This document shows, in pieces, positions 23,366-34,061 of a stretch of 64,000 nt of DNA. The translations under genes and the position numbers were made by a program. The stretch's first letter is position 1, and every line of letters starts with the position of its first letter. The notes beneath the pieces are model-generated. The model saw only the letters and a list, made by a program, of their open reading frames with translations. It was not told where the DNA came from and searched no databases. This stretch comes from Ixodes scapularis (taxonomy: Eukaryota > Arthropoda > Arachnida > Ixodida > Ixodidae): positions 129,263,094 to 129,327,093 of the forward strand of contig NW_024609857.1 of the NCBI RefSeq assembly GCF_016920785.2. The letters run 5' to 3'.

Positions 23366-25358
23366 GGGCCGGTTGCACCAACGTCGCTTAGCGCAAAGCG
23401 GAGCTTAGCCGGGAACTTAAGCTTAATTTCGGTTTCGTTCGGTTGCACCAAACTCGCTTATCGCTAAACCTAGCACTAAACTACGCTTAACTTAAGCGCT
23501 CAACATTGGGCGCTTTGCTTCTGGTTGTTTCTTAATCCTGGATTAAAAACATGGCGGCTGGTTTGTCACGGTCGACGCGGTGGACGAAATTGGTTGTGCA
23601 AAGTGTTTTAGGCTACATCAGCGTGAAAGTCTCGACAAAATGACTTTCGATTGTGACAAGGATGCAAAATATTGTCGCGTGAAGTGTTTATGGACCCCTG
23701 TTCTCAAGTTGGCTCTCCACTTTCAGGGCGTGTTAGCCCTAACCGAGAAACGTACGGAGCTGTGGGGCTCACGTCTGTATTCCCGTTGGTTCTTCTGTCA
23801 ACGAGCTTATTCGTATGTACTTACTAATTTTCGCATAGCTGTAACGTATTGTTATTTACCACCTTGTTTATTTACACTTGCAGCGCGTATCCTTCAATCT
23901 GATCAGCGCGTTGAATAGTGGCAGTACATGATCTCGGCGATCAGCTGATTGTCGACACCTCTGCCGTTTGCATTAGATTGCGGCGCTTTTAAGTAATAAA
24001 ACAGCGAAAATTCAATTTCTTTCGTTTTCTGAGTTTTGCGACAATCTTCAGTGAATTTTCCTTATCTCGCGAGTAGAATCTTGGCTCCAGAAAACTGTAT
24101 CGTTCCATAACTGTAACTTTTTTGGTGATCGCATTTTTTTTTATACTTTGCTTTATATCTTTCATTCGTTTCCCGAGAACGAGATACTGTTGTTTCCGAG
24201 TTGTGCTCTGTGATGGTGTTTTTCCTTTACTTTTGTCGTTTGTTGTCATTGTGACGATGGTTGAGACTATATACCGGAACACGTTTTCAATAAAATTCAG
24301 TTGAAAGTTGCGCCTTGTTGTGTCCTTCGTAACTTTTTTGGTGGTCGCGATTTTTTAGGAATATTTTGCTTTATATCTTTCATTCGTGGCGACGACAAAT
24401 CGTAACGACTACTATGTTAGATTCGTTCATTGCTGTATCGGGGCAGGCTGGGGCAGGTGATGCGAAGAGACGACCGTTCTTATCGGCGCGATGTGATGTA
24501 CTAGTGGGAGTTTTTTTTTTTTCTGAACTCGACAGTGTGAAACTGAAGTCCGTTTGAGGCTGCAGCGGATGTTCAACGACGGTACAGTGCAGTTCTGTCA
24601 CCTTGCTGAAAGCAACGAGTACCGTCAATGCAAGGTCTCGTGACCTGACCTCTCGACGACTTCTATTCGACGATTTCCGGGCATTTTCGCAGCTGCCGTG
24701 GCGAGTTCGTCACTGTTTTGAACTTTATCGGTCTCAGGCTTGACTTGGTTTTAGTAGTCATCTTACCTGCCTACTTATATCCATGATGTTTTGTCTTCAG
24801 CGATGTAGTGAGTAGAGTGTCCTTCTCGGGTTCGGTGAGTTTTGGGGCCCCCGATGGCTCCTTCGCCTCAAAATGTGAGCACGAAAACTACTACCACTCT
24901 CAAAATATCCTGTTATCAACCGATATTAAACACACACTCACAGATGTAAAGAGCATTCGTGTTTATTTGAAGCTTTGACTTCTGTTATTGAAAGTTAAAC
25001 GAAAACATGATTGAATTTGGAGACCTTTAATTTGTTACTCACCGAAGAAATACAGCGAAAAGCAGACGCCGACGACTACTACGGCAGTTTTTCTTTTTTT
25101 TTTTTTTGTTGTTTACATCACGTGATTCCTCTCCGCCAATCGTATTCGTCGCTCTGAGCGTTCCCTAGTTTGCTCTATTTGTCCCTAGATTCCCTACGCA
25201 AATCCAGCGTTTAGCTAGGGGCGCGTCTGTAAAGCCGGCTTAACCTTGGTGCAACCGGAATTTAAACCCGTGCTTACCTAAGCTCGGTTTAGGGCGCTAA
25301 GCCGGCTTAGGAAAGTGCCGCTTTGGGTTAAGGTAAGCGGCGTTGGTGCAACCGGCCC
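23366..25358. mobile_element. PIF/Harbinger-like non-autonomous transposon
   Basis: The ends are inverted copies: GGGCCGGTTGCACCAACG is identical for 18 bp at both ends, then CGCTTA follows on both sides. TTA flanks it at 23363-23365 and 25359-25361. TIRs starting GGGCC with a 3-bp TTA/TAA duplication fit PIF/Harbinger (family knowledge). An inner GGTTGCACCAA copy lies at about 23440 and inverted at about 25242-25254, giving a layered terminus. The interior (1,993 bp total) has an internal direct repeat (about 24105-24172 and 24325-24390). I recognise no transposase or Myb-like protein, so it is probably mobilised in trans. Confidence 0.85.
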
Positions 25359-25399
25359 TTAGAAACATTCCACACCGTTAATAAATGAATAAATTAAAA

Positions 25400-25617
25400 T
25401 TAACTGTTGGGCTAGTTGGTTAAACATCTTAATTACAAAAGCGCAAAGGACAAGAACAGACAAGAAAAAAAAAAAAAAACTGAATAAAACTGCCTTTGTT
25501 TATCCTCTCAACTCGGAGCCAGAACAAGCGGCCACGCGGCCTGATGCCCATCCTGTGCCGCCTACGCTAATCATAGCCGCACGCTGGGGACGGCGAAGTA
25601 GAAAATCCGTGTGCAGA
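25400..25617. repeat. Dispersed repeat fragments
   Basis: About 25403-25480 (GTTGGGCTAGTTGGTT, GCGCAAAGGACAAGAAC) shares its start with 17715-17790. About 25500-25617 (CTCAACTCGGAGC, ATCATAGCCGCACGCTGGG) resembles pieces at 7618-7660 and 8575-8600. Non-coding filler before the large inverted repeat. Confidence 0.5.
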
Positions 25618-25961
25618 CCTGGGCCGGTTTGCTCATCTTGCGGCTGCGGCTGCGGCCGCGGCCAAGAGGGATTTTTACGCCACGTGACCAGCTCCATGGG
25701 GACAAGGAAGTACCTAGCGTCCCTGCCTAATGGCGGAGAGATCCGCATCGCTTCAAGCACAAAAGCCTAATGTCGCTCGCAGAAACTGATTGGAGGGACT
25801 TTCAACTGGAATCTAATTGACCGCCCCGTTATACTGTAGGAGCGGCAGGTAAAGTTACGGCCAGGGAGGGTAAATAGGAGCCAAAATAAAGAAAAAAACC
25901 ACACGAGGTAAAAGCGGTAGCAGCATATTTATGTACCTCCGCCGGCGCCGGCGCCTCGCGC

Positions 25962-25977
25962 GTTCTGCTATGGTCGA
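25962..25977 (+). repeat. Target-site duplication, left copy (L1/Tx1 LINE)
   Basis: The 16 bp GTTCTGCTATGGTCGA here recur exactly at 28272-28287, just beyond the A-rich tail of the LINE. Confidence 0.95.
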
Positions 25978-28271
25978 TTAGCCAAGCCCTTGGTTTCTTT
26001 GATGCCCCAGGTTGATCAGCTTCAACGCGACCTGCTTAGCGGACCAATAACGCTAGAAGAGGTTCGATGTTCGGTAGATCATCTACCAAACTCTAAAACA
26101 CCAGGACCTGATGGACTCCCATCCGAGTTTTATAAAAAGTACAAAGAGCAGCTATGCCCTTTTCTACTCGAGGTCTTCTTGGAGGCTTATGAAGTGGGAG
26201 CCTTGCCGCCTACATTTTATAACAGCCACACGGTCCTGATTCCAAAAAGTAAAGATCCAGATAAGCTCATTCACGCTGAAAGCTACCGGCCAATTACTTT
26301 ATGCAATGTAGACTATAAGATTTTTGCAAAAATTCTGACCAAAAGACTTCAGTTTGTTACGTCCAGTCTCGTTGGGGATCACCAGACCTGCGGAATTAAG
26401 CGGCGATGCATACAAACCAACATACACGTGGCACGTGCAGTAATAGAAACCTGCGTTTTGCATGCTGGACAAGTTGCCATGGTGCAAGTAGACTTGGCGA
26501 AGGCGTTCGACCGGGTCTCCCACGCTTTCCTCTTCAATATTCTTCGTCATGTAAACCCAGGATCCACAATCTTGAAGGGCATTGAGATGTGTTACCGCAA
26601 CTGTGCCACGAGGCTTATAATCAATGGATCGCTTTCAAGTCCGATTCGACTAGAATCATCGGTCAAACAAGGATGCCCCTTATCCCCTCTTTTATTTTCT
26701 CTATATCTGGAACCTTTGTGCTTAAGCGTGCTCAGAAACCCTACCGTGGAAGGTTATCATTTCTACTCCACAGAGGTTAAGGTGTTAGCATACGCCGACG
26801 ATATTGCCTTTCTTTGCGCTGATAAGCGAAGCATAGACAATGTCTTCACTTTAGCTCAAAACTTCTGTGATGCTACCGGTGCTCTTATCAATAAGACGAA
26901 ATGTGTTGGCTTCTGGTGCGGGCAATGGGCCACAACACCCTCAGAATATGCTGGCATATCGTGGACTTGCGTCGCTCCCCAGTACTTAGGTGTGCCCCTC
27001 AATTGTATTCGGAACAATGGCCACTACTGGACAGAACGAGTGGCAAAGATCAAAAGTCAAGCTAACATTATGAAAACAAATCAGTGGTCCGTCTTTGGGC
27101 GAGCAAAAGCGTGTAATATTTTTCTTGCAGCGAAACTTTGGTATGTTCTTCAGGTTATTTGCTGTGCCAGAACCCACATTCAAAAGTTTCACAGGGTTTT
27201 TGCTACTTTCGTGTGGAACTCCACCTGGGAACCTATGCGACGAGACAATCTTTTTCGCCCTGTTGATGTCGGTGGTCTCGGACTATTACACATCTTTTTA
27301 AAACAAATAATAACTCGTTTTCTATTCTTCAGAACAACATCACATCACTTCCTTCGTACTTACCTACAGTCAGAACTCTCAGATGCTTTACCTTATTTGG
27401 TGGTTTCATCGGTATCGGGGGGAACATCACGTCCCTTGGGATTCCTCAGAGAAGTAGTAAGCGCAATAGAGTTTCTAAGAGCCCGTTTTTCTTTGGAATA
27501 TTTATTTACAATATCACGCAAAGCATTATATGCCGATCTTCTTGACATAACTTTTCCTGTACCTTTGTATCGAAGTGTATTCAACCATGGACCAGGACAA
27601 GATGTTCTTACGCGTGTCCGAAAATTGCGCGTCTCACCTACCGCGAAGTCATTTTTCTTTAAACTTCACACTTCAACGTTGCCCGTGCAACCCTGGCTTC
27701 GCGAACGAGGAATTTTTGTACCCTGGTCAGTGAATTGCCGTCTTCGTAACCAACCAGAAACTATAGAACATTGTTTTATTTTCTGCACTGATGCCTACCT
27801 CTTCTGGGACGTCCTACAGAGAACACTGAAAAAAGATTTGGACGTCAACGCCTACACAATCCGGTTTTTACCTTTAAAACCCAACGATAGTTTTCCTTAT
27901 GATTTGTTCACGCTCATGGGTTTGCATAGTCTCTGGAAGACGAGAATGATCGACAGAAACGCCGATCCACCCCGGACTACAAAATCAAACTTCATAGAAA
28001 CTGTATCTCACGTGAGAAATGTGTTAGATCATCTTAAGGATCGCCGAGACTGGTATGCTCTCATTGATCGATGTCTCCATCTTCCTGATTTTTAGTTATG
28101 TCATTTATTTTGAATCCTTTCTTCGTTTCCCGAGCGTAAACAGATAATATTTTGATGTGATCAAGAACCGTTTAATTGTTTGTATTGTCATTCTTATAAG
28201 TAATAACTTTGTCGAACCGTATGTTTGCCGTTTGTCCTGTCACCTTTCCATGCAATAAATACAAAAAAAAA
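25978..28271 (+). mobile_element. L1/Tx1-type LINE, 5'-truncated, with target duplication
   Basis: A 2,294-bp insertion that starts inside ORF2 (endonuclease absent) and ends with an AATAAA near 28254 and an A-rich tail. It is flanked by an exact 16-bp duplication (25962-25977, 28272-28287). It sits in the left arm of the large inverted repeat, inside the tRNA-like segment, whose uninterrupted version survives in the right arm. Confidence 0.95.
25990..28095 (+). CDS. LINE ORF2 reverse transcriptase, 5'-truncated but open
   Basis: Reverse transcriptase for target-primed LINE integration; 701 codons without a stop, open from the element's 5' edge. The start at 25990 is merely the first Met after truncation. 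Visible blocks: KTPGPDGLPSEFYKKY (about residue 36), YRPITLCNVDYKIFAKIL (about 98), VQVDLAKAFDRVSH (about 165), VKQGCPLSPLLFSLYL (about 225), AYADDIAFL (about 267, catalytic Asp pair). A C-terminal Cys/His segment (CRLRNQPETIEHCFIFC, about 580-597) resembles the zinc-binding zf-RVT region. The KQGCPLSPLLF and AYADD style is that of the L1/Tx1 group. The upstream endonuclease is lost, so the copy is not autonomous. Its openness and exact duplication indicate recent insertion. Confidence 0.95.
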   Translation: MVSLMPQVDQLQRDLLSGPITLEEVRCSVDHLPNSKTPGPDGLPSEFYKKYKEQLCPFLLEVFLEAYEVGALPPTFYNSHTVLIPKSKDPDKLIHAESYRPITLCNVDYKIFAKILTKRLQFVTSSLVGDHQTCGIKRRCIQTNIHVARAVIETCVLHAGQVAMVQVDLAKAFDRVSHAFLFNILRHVNPGSTILKGIEMCYRNCATRLIINGSLSSPIRLESSVKQGCPLSPLLFSLYLEPLCLSVLRNPTVEGYHFYSTEVKVLAYADDIAFLCADKRSIDNVFTLAQNFCDATGALINKTKCVGFWCGQWATTPSEYAGISWTCVAPQYLGVPLNCIRNNGHYWTERVAKIKSQANIMKTNQWSVFGRAKACNIFLAAKLWYVLQVICCARTHIQKFHRVFATFVWNSTWEPMRRDNLFRPVDVGGLGLLHIFLKQIITRFLFFRTTSHHFLRTYLQSELSDALPYLVVSSVSGGTSRPLGFLREVVSAIEFLRARFSLEYLFTISRKALYADLLDITFPVPLYRSVFNHGPGQDVLTRVRKLRVSPTAKSFFFKLHTSTLPVQPWLRERGIFVPWSVNCRLRNQPETIEHCFIFCTDAYLFWDVLQRTLKKDLDVNAYTIRFLPLKPNDSFPYDLFTLMGLHSLWKTRMIDRNADPPRTTKSNFIETVSHVRNVLDHLKDRRDWYALIDRCLHLPDF

Positions 28272-28287
28272 GTTCTGCTATGGTCGA
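28272..28287 (+). repeat. Target-site duplication, right copy (L1/Tx1 LINE)
   Basis: Exact 16-bp copy of 25962-25977. Confidence 0.95.
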
Positions 28288-28353
28288 GAGGTTAAAGCGC
28301 CGGTACTTGTCGTCGCGGCGTGGAAGTTCCGGGTTCAAATCGCACTAGGGACT
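28275..28353 (+). repeat. tRNA-like segment in left arm
   Basis: TGGTCGAGAGGTTAAAGCGCC resembles an A box with a long-arm tRNA layout; GGGTTCAAATCGC resembles a B box. A T-rich run follows. Its inverted partner lies at about 29362-29440. Likely a tRNA-derived SINE segment in the palindrome, not a tRNA gene: no matching acceptor stem is seen. Confidence 0.55.
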
Positions 28354-29034
28354 TCTTTTTTTTTTTTTTTTTTTGTATTTTGCGCGTGTCTTATTTTTTA
28401 ACTGTGATCCTTTTTAGAAAATCATCCACTTGCACTACTGCGCCTTACACGGTTTTTACTGTTAGTCCCACCTGTTCAATCGAAACACCGGGAAGAAAAA
28501 AAAAAAAGGATCAACGCAAGTTAACGCGCTAATACAATCATTTCATAATGTTCATTAAAAGGAAACCAAGATAACAGCATCGCTATCGCTTTCACACTAA
28601 CGGAGCCGAAACAAGCATCCTTTCCTCAGCAACTAGTTTTATGTGTTTTTAAATATACAACGCTCTTGCGACGATTCCTTTCAATAACAAGAGACGCCTA
28701 TTTAGGACTAATAAAAACTGCTGTTGTGACAATTAAAAAAGAAAAACAAGCAAAAAAAAAAAAAGAAAAAAGGCTAGCAACTGTGGCTACACTGATTGAG
28801 CGAAATCCTACAGGCAAGGCAGCAAGTCAAACGTCTGAGAAAGTAGTAAAACCGAAATAAAAGCGATCATACTTTTACTTGCATGGAATGTGATAAAAAG
28901 TATATTTATACTCTTTACATTTTGATGTGGCAATCGTTTTGTAATATTACCACATTACTTGTTGAATTTTAGTTAGATTAGCGGACGATCACGACCGAAC
29001 GCAAAAATGAATCAGGTGTCGACATCGCAAACCC

Positions 29035-29174
29035 TCTCTCTAATGCGAACACCTAAAATGACTTTGGAACAACAAATGGAATTCATTATAATTAATTCCA
29101 TTTATGATCCAAAATCATTTTAGGTCTCTCACTCTAATGCAAACTCCTAAAATGACTTGGGATCAACAAATTGA
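29035..29174. repeat. Small palindrome and ~92-bp direct repeat in the spacer
   Basis: 29051-29125 is a palindrome (ACCTAAAATGA ... TCATTTTAGGT, centre near 29088). The segment CTAATGCGAACACCTAAAATG (from 29040) recurs from about 29132 as CTAATGCAAACTCCTAAAATG. Confidence 0.75.
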
Positions 29175-29649
29175 ATGAAATGATTGTATTAGCGCGTTAA
29201 CTTGCGTTCATCTTTTTTTTTTCTTCCCGGTGTTTCGATTGAACAGGTGGGACTAGCAGTAAAACCGTGTAAGGCGCAGTAGTGCAAGTGGATGATTTCC
29301 TAAAAAGGATCACAGCTAAAAAGTACGACGCTCACAAAATACAAAAAAAAAAAAAAAGTCCCTAGCACGATTTGAACCCGGAACTTTCACGCCGCGACGA
29401 CAAGTACCGGCGCTTAAACCTCTCGACCAGAGCTGCAGGGGCAAAGCACCGGTGCCGGCGGAGGTAGATAAATATACTGCTACCGCTTTTATCTCCTGTG
29501 GTTTCTTCTTTATTTTGGCTCCTATGTGCCCTCCCTGGCCGTAACTTTACCTGCCGCTCCTACAGTATAAAGGGGCGGTCAACTGGATTCCAGATGAAAG
29601 TCCCTGCAATCAGTTTCTGCGAGCGAAATTAGGCTTTTCTGCTTGAAGC

Positions 29650-29898
29650 AGCCGCCTCAGTGGCTCCGAGGCGAGAGCGCCGGCCTACGGAACCCCAGGT
29701 GGCGGGTTCGAATCCCGACCGAGGTGCCCGCAATATGACGGAGGCTTATTGCGGAGAAGGCGCCGTGTAACCGAGCTTTCGGTTGCACGTCAAAAGATCC
29801 CCAGGTGGTCGAAATTAATCCTCAGTCCTCCGCTGGGGCGTGCCAGATGCCCGTCGTAGGTTTGGCACGTAAAGCCCCCAAATTTGACTTTGACTTTG
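29650..29898 (+). mobile_element. Ruka-like tRNA-derived SINE with 12-bp duplication
   Basis: Head with GCCTCAGTGGCTCCGAGGCG and a perfect B box GGGTTCGAATCCC (29704-29716). The body has AAAAGATCCCCAGGTGGTCG and AAATTAATCC, the hallmark of the tick SINE Ruka (known from Rhipicephalus). It ends with a TTTGAC-repeat tail. Exact duplication TCTGCTTGAAGC at 29638-29649 and 29899-29910. The left arm of the inverted repeat (about 25748-25759, inverted) keeps the nearly identical site uninterrupted. Pol III transcription and LINE-driven mobility are inferred from the class. Confidence 0.93.
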
Positions 29899-30042
29899 TC
29901 TGCTTGAAGCGATACGGATCTCTCCGCCATTAGGCAGGGACGCTAGGTACTTCCTTGTCCCCATGGAGCTGGTCACGTGACGTAAAAATCCCTCCTGGCC
30001 GCAGCTGCGACCGCAGCCGCAAGATGAGCAAACCGGCCCAGG

Positions 30043-30256
30043 GATCCTGGGTTCAGTCCCCACCCCTGCCCGTTTCGATCTGGATGAGCATCGTACCGGC
30101 GTGAGGTTGTGAACCACTACTGCGTGATGCACGTTAAAAATCCAGGTTAGCGGTTGTACCGCACTGGCTAAATTGCTCATCTACAGCGAGTGACTCGCGG
30201 CAACTTTGAAGTGGCTGATCAACTACACGCTGTATAAATATGCACACAACCCCAAT
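30043..30256 (+). mobile_element. S1 SINE, 5'-truncated
   Basis: Begins at the GGATCCTGGGTTCAGTCCCC B-box region, where it joins the end of the inverted repeat. It continues with the S1 body (CATCGTACCGGCGTG, GATGCACGTTAAA, GCGGTTGTACCGCACTGG, CTCATCTACAG) and a tail with CTGTATAAATATGC. Confidence 0.85.
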
Positions 30257-30266
30257 TATTTTTAGG

Positions 30267-30637
30267 AAATGCGTGCTGAGCTTCACGTATAGTTAGAGTT
30301 CGGCTCTTCTCATCACCGCAGGGGTTGGACACGAGCCACAACCCGAGTGTCTGCAGAGGCATTGATTGTTACGAGCCGAGGTCGGGTGCTCACGCGGTAT
30401 CGTGTCCAATCCATGAGCCGCGCTCTGCTGTTGTAAGGCGGGTGGTTTCGACCCCACAATTACGTCATCAAGCCTTGCGAAGGAAAGACTGAAAGAAATA
30501 TTCCCATTTTATCCTCGCAATTCGACCACGACAAACAAGCTTCTGAATTAGTGGCGGTCTGTGCAAGTGTACTTGGGCCAGATTAGAATACGCTTCTGCA
30601 AAACCACGAACATTCCAACCCGATATCGTTTTATGAC
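30267..30637 (+). repeat. Dispersed repeat family B, copy 2
   Basis: Same orientation and extent as 8607-8992. By eye, well over three quarters of positions match, with small indels. Confidence 0.8.
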
Positions 30638-31630
30638 CCCTTTAATCTAAGACTGCAGCCAATGCCACAAGCACGAGATCTCGAGGTCGCTGCACTGAAG
30701 CGCTCTTTCATAGAACTAGCGCTCCCACTGGAAATGTATGTCCATAGCCTTCCCTGTACTGAGAAAGCCTGGCAGATCGCCACGACACGCGGCCGCCGAA
30801 AGTGAAAAGGTAGTGCGGCAGACAACGGATGAGAGGAGAGGCTGGGGTGCCTACATGTCTGTCTGTTTCAGGGTGAAGACATCCATCGTTGTCCTGAATA
30901 TGTCAGCGCGTGGCACTTTCGCGCACTCCGTGCGTGACTTCAACGGTAAAATGGCGTCAATGCATTAGCCAAAGCTACGCGCTCGAGCTGAGTGACACCG
31001 GATTGCGCGCACTTCAAAATGCATAAAAAACAATTGGGTGGAAAAATGGCTGAGTGTCACCACTCAAGCAAAAGTGCCCGTGTGTATGAAGGCACTCCAG
31101 AAGCAAAAATGACTGAGATGTCACCACTCAAGCAAAAGTGCCCGTGTGTGTGAAGGCATGCATGTAACGGGTGCCCCGCTGCGGCGAGACGCCGAAACAA
31201 ACTTCTCCTTAGCGATGGAATGTCCGCTCGTGCTCCTCGTGCTCCTCGTGCTCCTCGGGTTCCTCGCGCTACCGCTTCTTTTACAGCGGAGCTGTTAAGG
31301 GCCAGGTTCCCCAGGATCGTGTCCGGTATCAAAAACATGACGACAGAAACCTACCTGGACAGTTACCGCCATCTATTAGCGACGGCGACAAGCACACAAC
31401 CAGCCTGGTTGCCGCCGTCGATCGTAGACGGCGCCAACGTTTCCAGCTATCGTAGAAGAATGGATTGTTGGGCGCGTTGATGGGAATTCATCGTAGCAAA
31501 TAGCGCGAAAAACAGACGACGACGAAGAAGAAGCACACGTAACGAGAGCAGCGCTCGTCACGTGTGTTTCTTCGTCCTCGTCTATTTTGCGCGCTGTTTC
31601 CTGCGCTCTTATCAGTTTCGGTTTGTACTT
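30638..31630 (-). repeat. Family A fragments and tandem pieces
   Basis: About 30780-30840 and 31150-31290 match family A (530-872) in inverted orientation. Within 31222-31262 the unit GTGCTCCTC is repeated head to tail. A roughly 75-bp segment (CACCACTCAAGCAAAAGTGC) occurs twice, at about 31058 and 31119. No gene recognised. Confidence 0.6.
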
Positions 31631-31847
31631 AGGATGAATCGCCGCGAGCTCTTTCGGGGAAAGAAGACTGGCTGCGGAAGGAGCGGCGACGTACGCAGCA
31701 GCGCGAATGGGTCCGCAACCGCCGCAAAGCCGCTGTCGCCTCGACTTCCACTGCGTCGAGCGCTTCAGATTTTCTTGCCAAAGACGAGCACATTGCTCCG
31801 CCTGGAAAGCATCCGCCGAGAACAGAAACAGCGATGTAAGGGGCGCC

Positions 31848-32030
31848 GGCGGGTCAACGCCACGGACGACGATCGTGCCACGGAGGCCAAGCGCAAGCGC
31901 GAGGCCCGGCAATGACTGCACTTCACGCCGGCTGAACAGTTCCCGGGTGCGACGGCGAGGTTCCAGAAGGAGTTCGGAGAGAACCCGTTTTGCGTCACGT
32001 ACGCCGTGTGCGACCGACTCTGCACTCTAA
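31848..32030 (+). pseudogene. Helitron-associated ORF fragment, stop-interrupted
   Basis: The frame reads ATEAKRKREARQ, a TGA stop, then LHFTPAEQF, ATARFQKEFGENPF and YAVCDRLC. A basic AEAKRKRRQ-type stretch followed by F-x-x-F-x-x-NPF-x-x-x-C-x-VCDRLW occurs at the start of many arthropod Helitron-associated proteins upstream of the Rep/helicase part. That assignment is from memory of the family and rests on a short segment. The upstream frame (from about 31633) is basic and fits the same N-terminal region. No Rep or helicase motif follows; the sequence runs into an A tract at 32031. The final aromatic residue of the motif is Cys here. Confidence 0.5.
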
Positions 32031-34058
32031 AAAAAAAATGGAGGAAAAAAGTAGCAACGGCGCGTCTTCCTCCCTTCTACTGACACGCCCCCAAGCGGAC
32101 ACGAGAAAAGGGGGGGAACGAAACGTTTTTCTCCTTCTCCAGGCAGACGGGAGAAAGCTTTCGCCCTCCCGACTCATCTTCTTTCGGTTTCGTTTTTCGA
32201 GCAGGCCGCGTACGTTGTTTAATAAATAGCTGTTGAGTTGATTGAGCTTCAGCGGCAGCGAAGATCGCCTGTAATTCCGTCTTCTAGTCTAAACGTGCAG
32301 AACATTTCGGTTGCATTGATGTTTTTATCACTAATTTTATCAAACGAGCAAACGAAGCCGCTAGAAACAGCGAAGTTCCGGAGCAGTGCCAGCAGCGCCA
32401 CGTACACTGAGGGATGGCCGTCTCCGGATTGCGCGGATTGCGGGACTCGCGCGGCACGGAACTACAGTCACTACAGTAGCGAAACCACGCGGAACTGTGT
32501 CGACGTTTTCGACGTTACGGAAACCGCAGGAACTGCGTCCAAGACAGGCAGGTTTCGCTGCCGGCTGCCTGGGTGCCTTCCGTGCTGAGTTCGGTTCTGT
32601 CTTCCGATGCCGAGTGCAACCGGTGTTCAACGTGGTTCTGTGTTTGTGCGTGTCAGCAACATAGCTGCAACATCGTGATGGCAGTGTTGTGGGTTGTGAA
32701 CAGAAGACTGGAATTATCGCCGATGTGACCGTGTGTTCGCGTATCAGTGGTGTAACAAGAAGATGAGATCGTAAACTGTTGGGCGTTGATGCCGCTGGTC
32801 GGGCAGTGATCGGAGGGGGCGGGGTGTCGCAGGTTGACATTCCGCTTTACATTAAAAAGTTTAATACCACTTGAGGGATTACGTGCAATCGATCAACGTG
32901 TGGATAGTCATGTTGGAACGCTGGTCTGAACAGTAGAAGCTCCTATCGTACAGTGGCCAATGTGACTGTCGGAATTGTCTCGTCCCCGAGAGCGATTGCG
33001 CTCTGGGGCAAGGACTGAACAGTACGAAATCGTGACGGAAAGTACGTATATTTACAGTATGGAATTTCGGCATTAAAAAACAATAGTAGGTAAAATCGAA
33101 AAAAAAAAGCTACCCTTTATTTTGCTGTTTAAATATACTACGGTTCCTGGAGAAACTGCCCTTCAAGTGGCGCGCTGGGATGAGCGCTAGAAGTTTTCGG
33201 GCTCGCCACGGCGTAGCTTCGTACACTTAACACCTGCCGCAAATCGCGGCTTTGACTGCATTCAAGTTGATCGAAAAGCGATTTCTCAGTCCGTGAAGCA
33301 TCACTTCCAGCTGAGTGAATATCCGCTCTACAGCGATTATTTCAAGACGGCAATCGCAGCTTTGCGCGAACAGCACAAATAGAAAAACCAATAGAAATAC
33401 AGGCTATGACGTGCCTTGTGGGGAAACAAACTCATGGCTTCGAACCGCATTGGAGCGGCTTGATTTATTGGCTTTCAAATAATTACGGCATGATCGAGCT
33501 TTTACTTTTTAATAAGAGATTCATCCCCCGAGCCATTCAAATATTCTCAGAGGTATGACAATGCTGGGAAAAAATCAACATGCTGGGAATATTTTCTATT
33601 GCTTAGGGAGTCGCCGAAAAGTTCCGTACGTTCAAAACGACCACTATAAAAGACGGAAACGCAGAGCACGGGGTAGTGTTCGGGTTAGTGTGGTGTTCCG
33701 TTCTATTGATATTTGTGTCTGCCGTGTATGTGCTCAACGTATCTTCACCTGGTGCTTGTAATAAGTGTAATGTGTGTATGGTAGAGGATCCCCAAGCGCA
33801 GCAGTGGCCTGAGAAAAACAAATTTTTTGTAGAACATGAATTGGGCGGTACCTAGCGCCAGCTAGCCTAGCTACTTGCAATTACTCTGCTTGACCCCGCC
33901 ATCTGGTGGCTAGCAATTTAACCTTCTTTCAAGCTATGCGATAAACAGCGCCTTCGAGTTTGTTTTTTCGAGAGCGGCTTTTGGTTTCGCGGATTCAGTT
34001 TGCCCTTCTCCGTGATGTGCGGTTGACGAAGGAATTGGGACTCGAGGAACACCAAAGG
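32031..34058. other. Stretch without recognisable gene
   Basis: Only short frames on both strands. 32370-32600 is GC-richer with arginine-rich chance translations. No repeat boundary or RNA gene was recognised. Confidence 0.4.
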
Positions 34059-34061
34059 TAA

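Larger units (their letters stand above)
25618..30042. repeat. Large inverted repeat with one insertion in each arm
   Basis: Left arm 25618-25977 plus 28288 to about 28548; right arm about 29175-30042. After removing the LINE on the left and the SINE on the right, arms are roughly 0.61 kb each and pair throughout. Shared blocks include TGGGCCGGTTTGCTCATC, CCAGCTCCATGGGGAC, GTAAAGTTACGGCCAGGG, AAGCGCCGGTACTTGTCGTC, GTTAACGCGCTAATACAATC. The spacer is about 0.63 kb. Each arm holds a tRNA-like promoter segment (28275-28353 plus, 29362-29440 minus). No coding content of its own. Confidence 0.88.

Noticed and set aside
25978..28271. Bacterial retron or group II intron reverse transcriptase
   Set aside because: The A-rich tail, 16-bp target duplication, 5' truncation and L1/Tx1 motifs identify a eukaryotic LINE.
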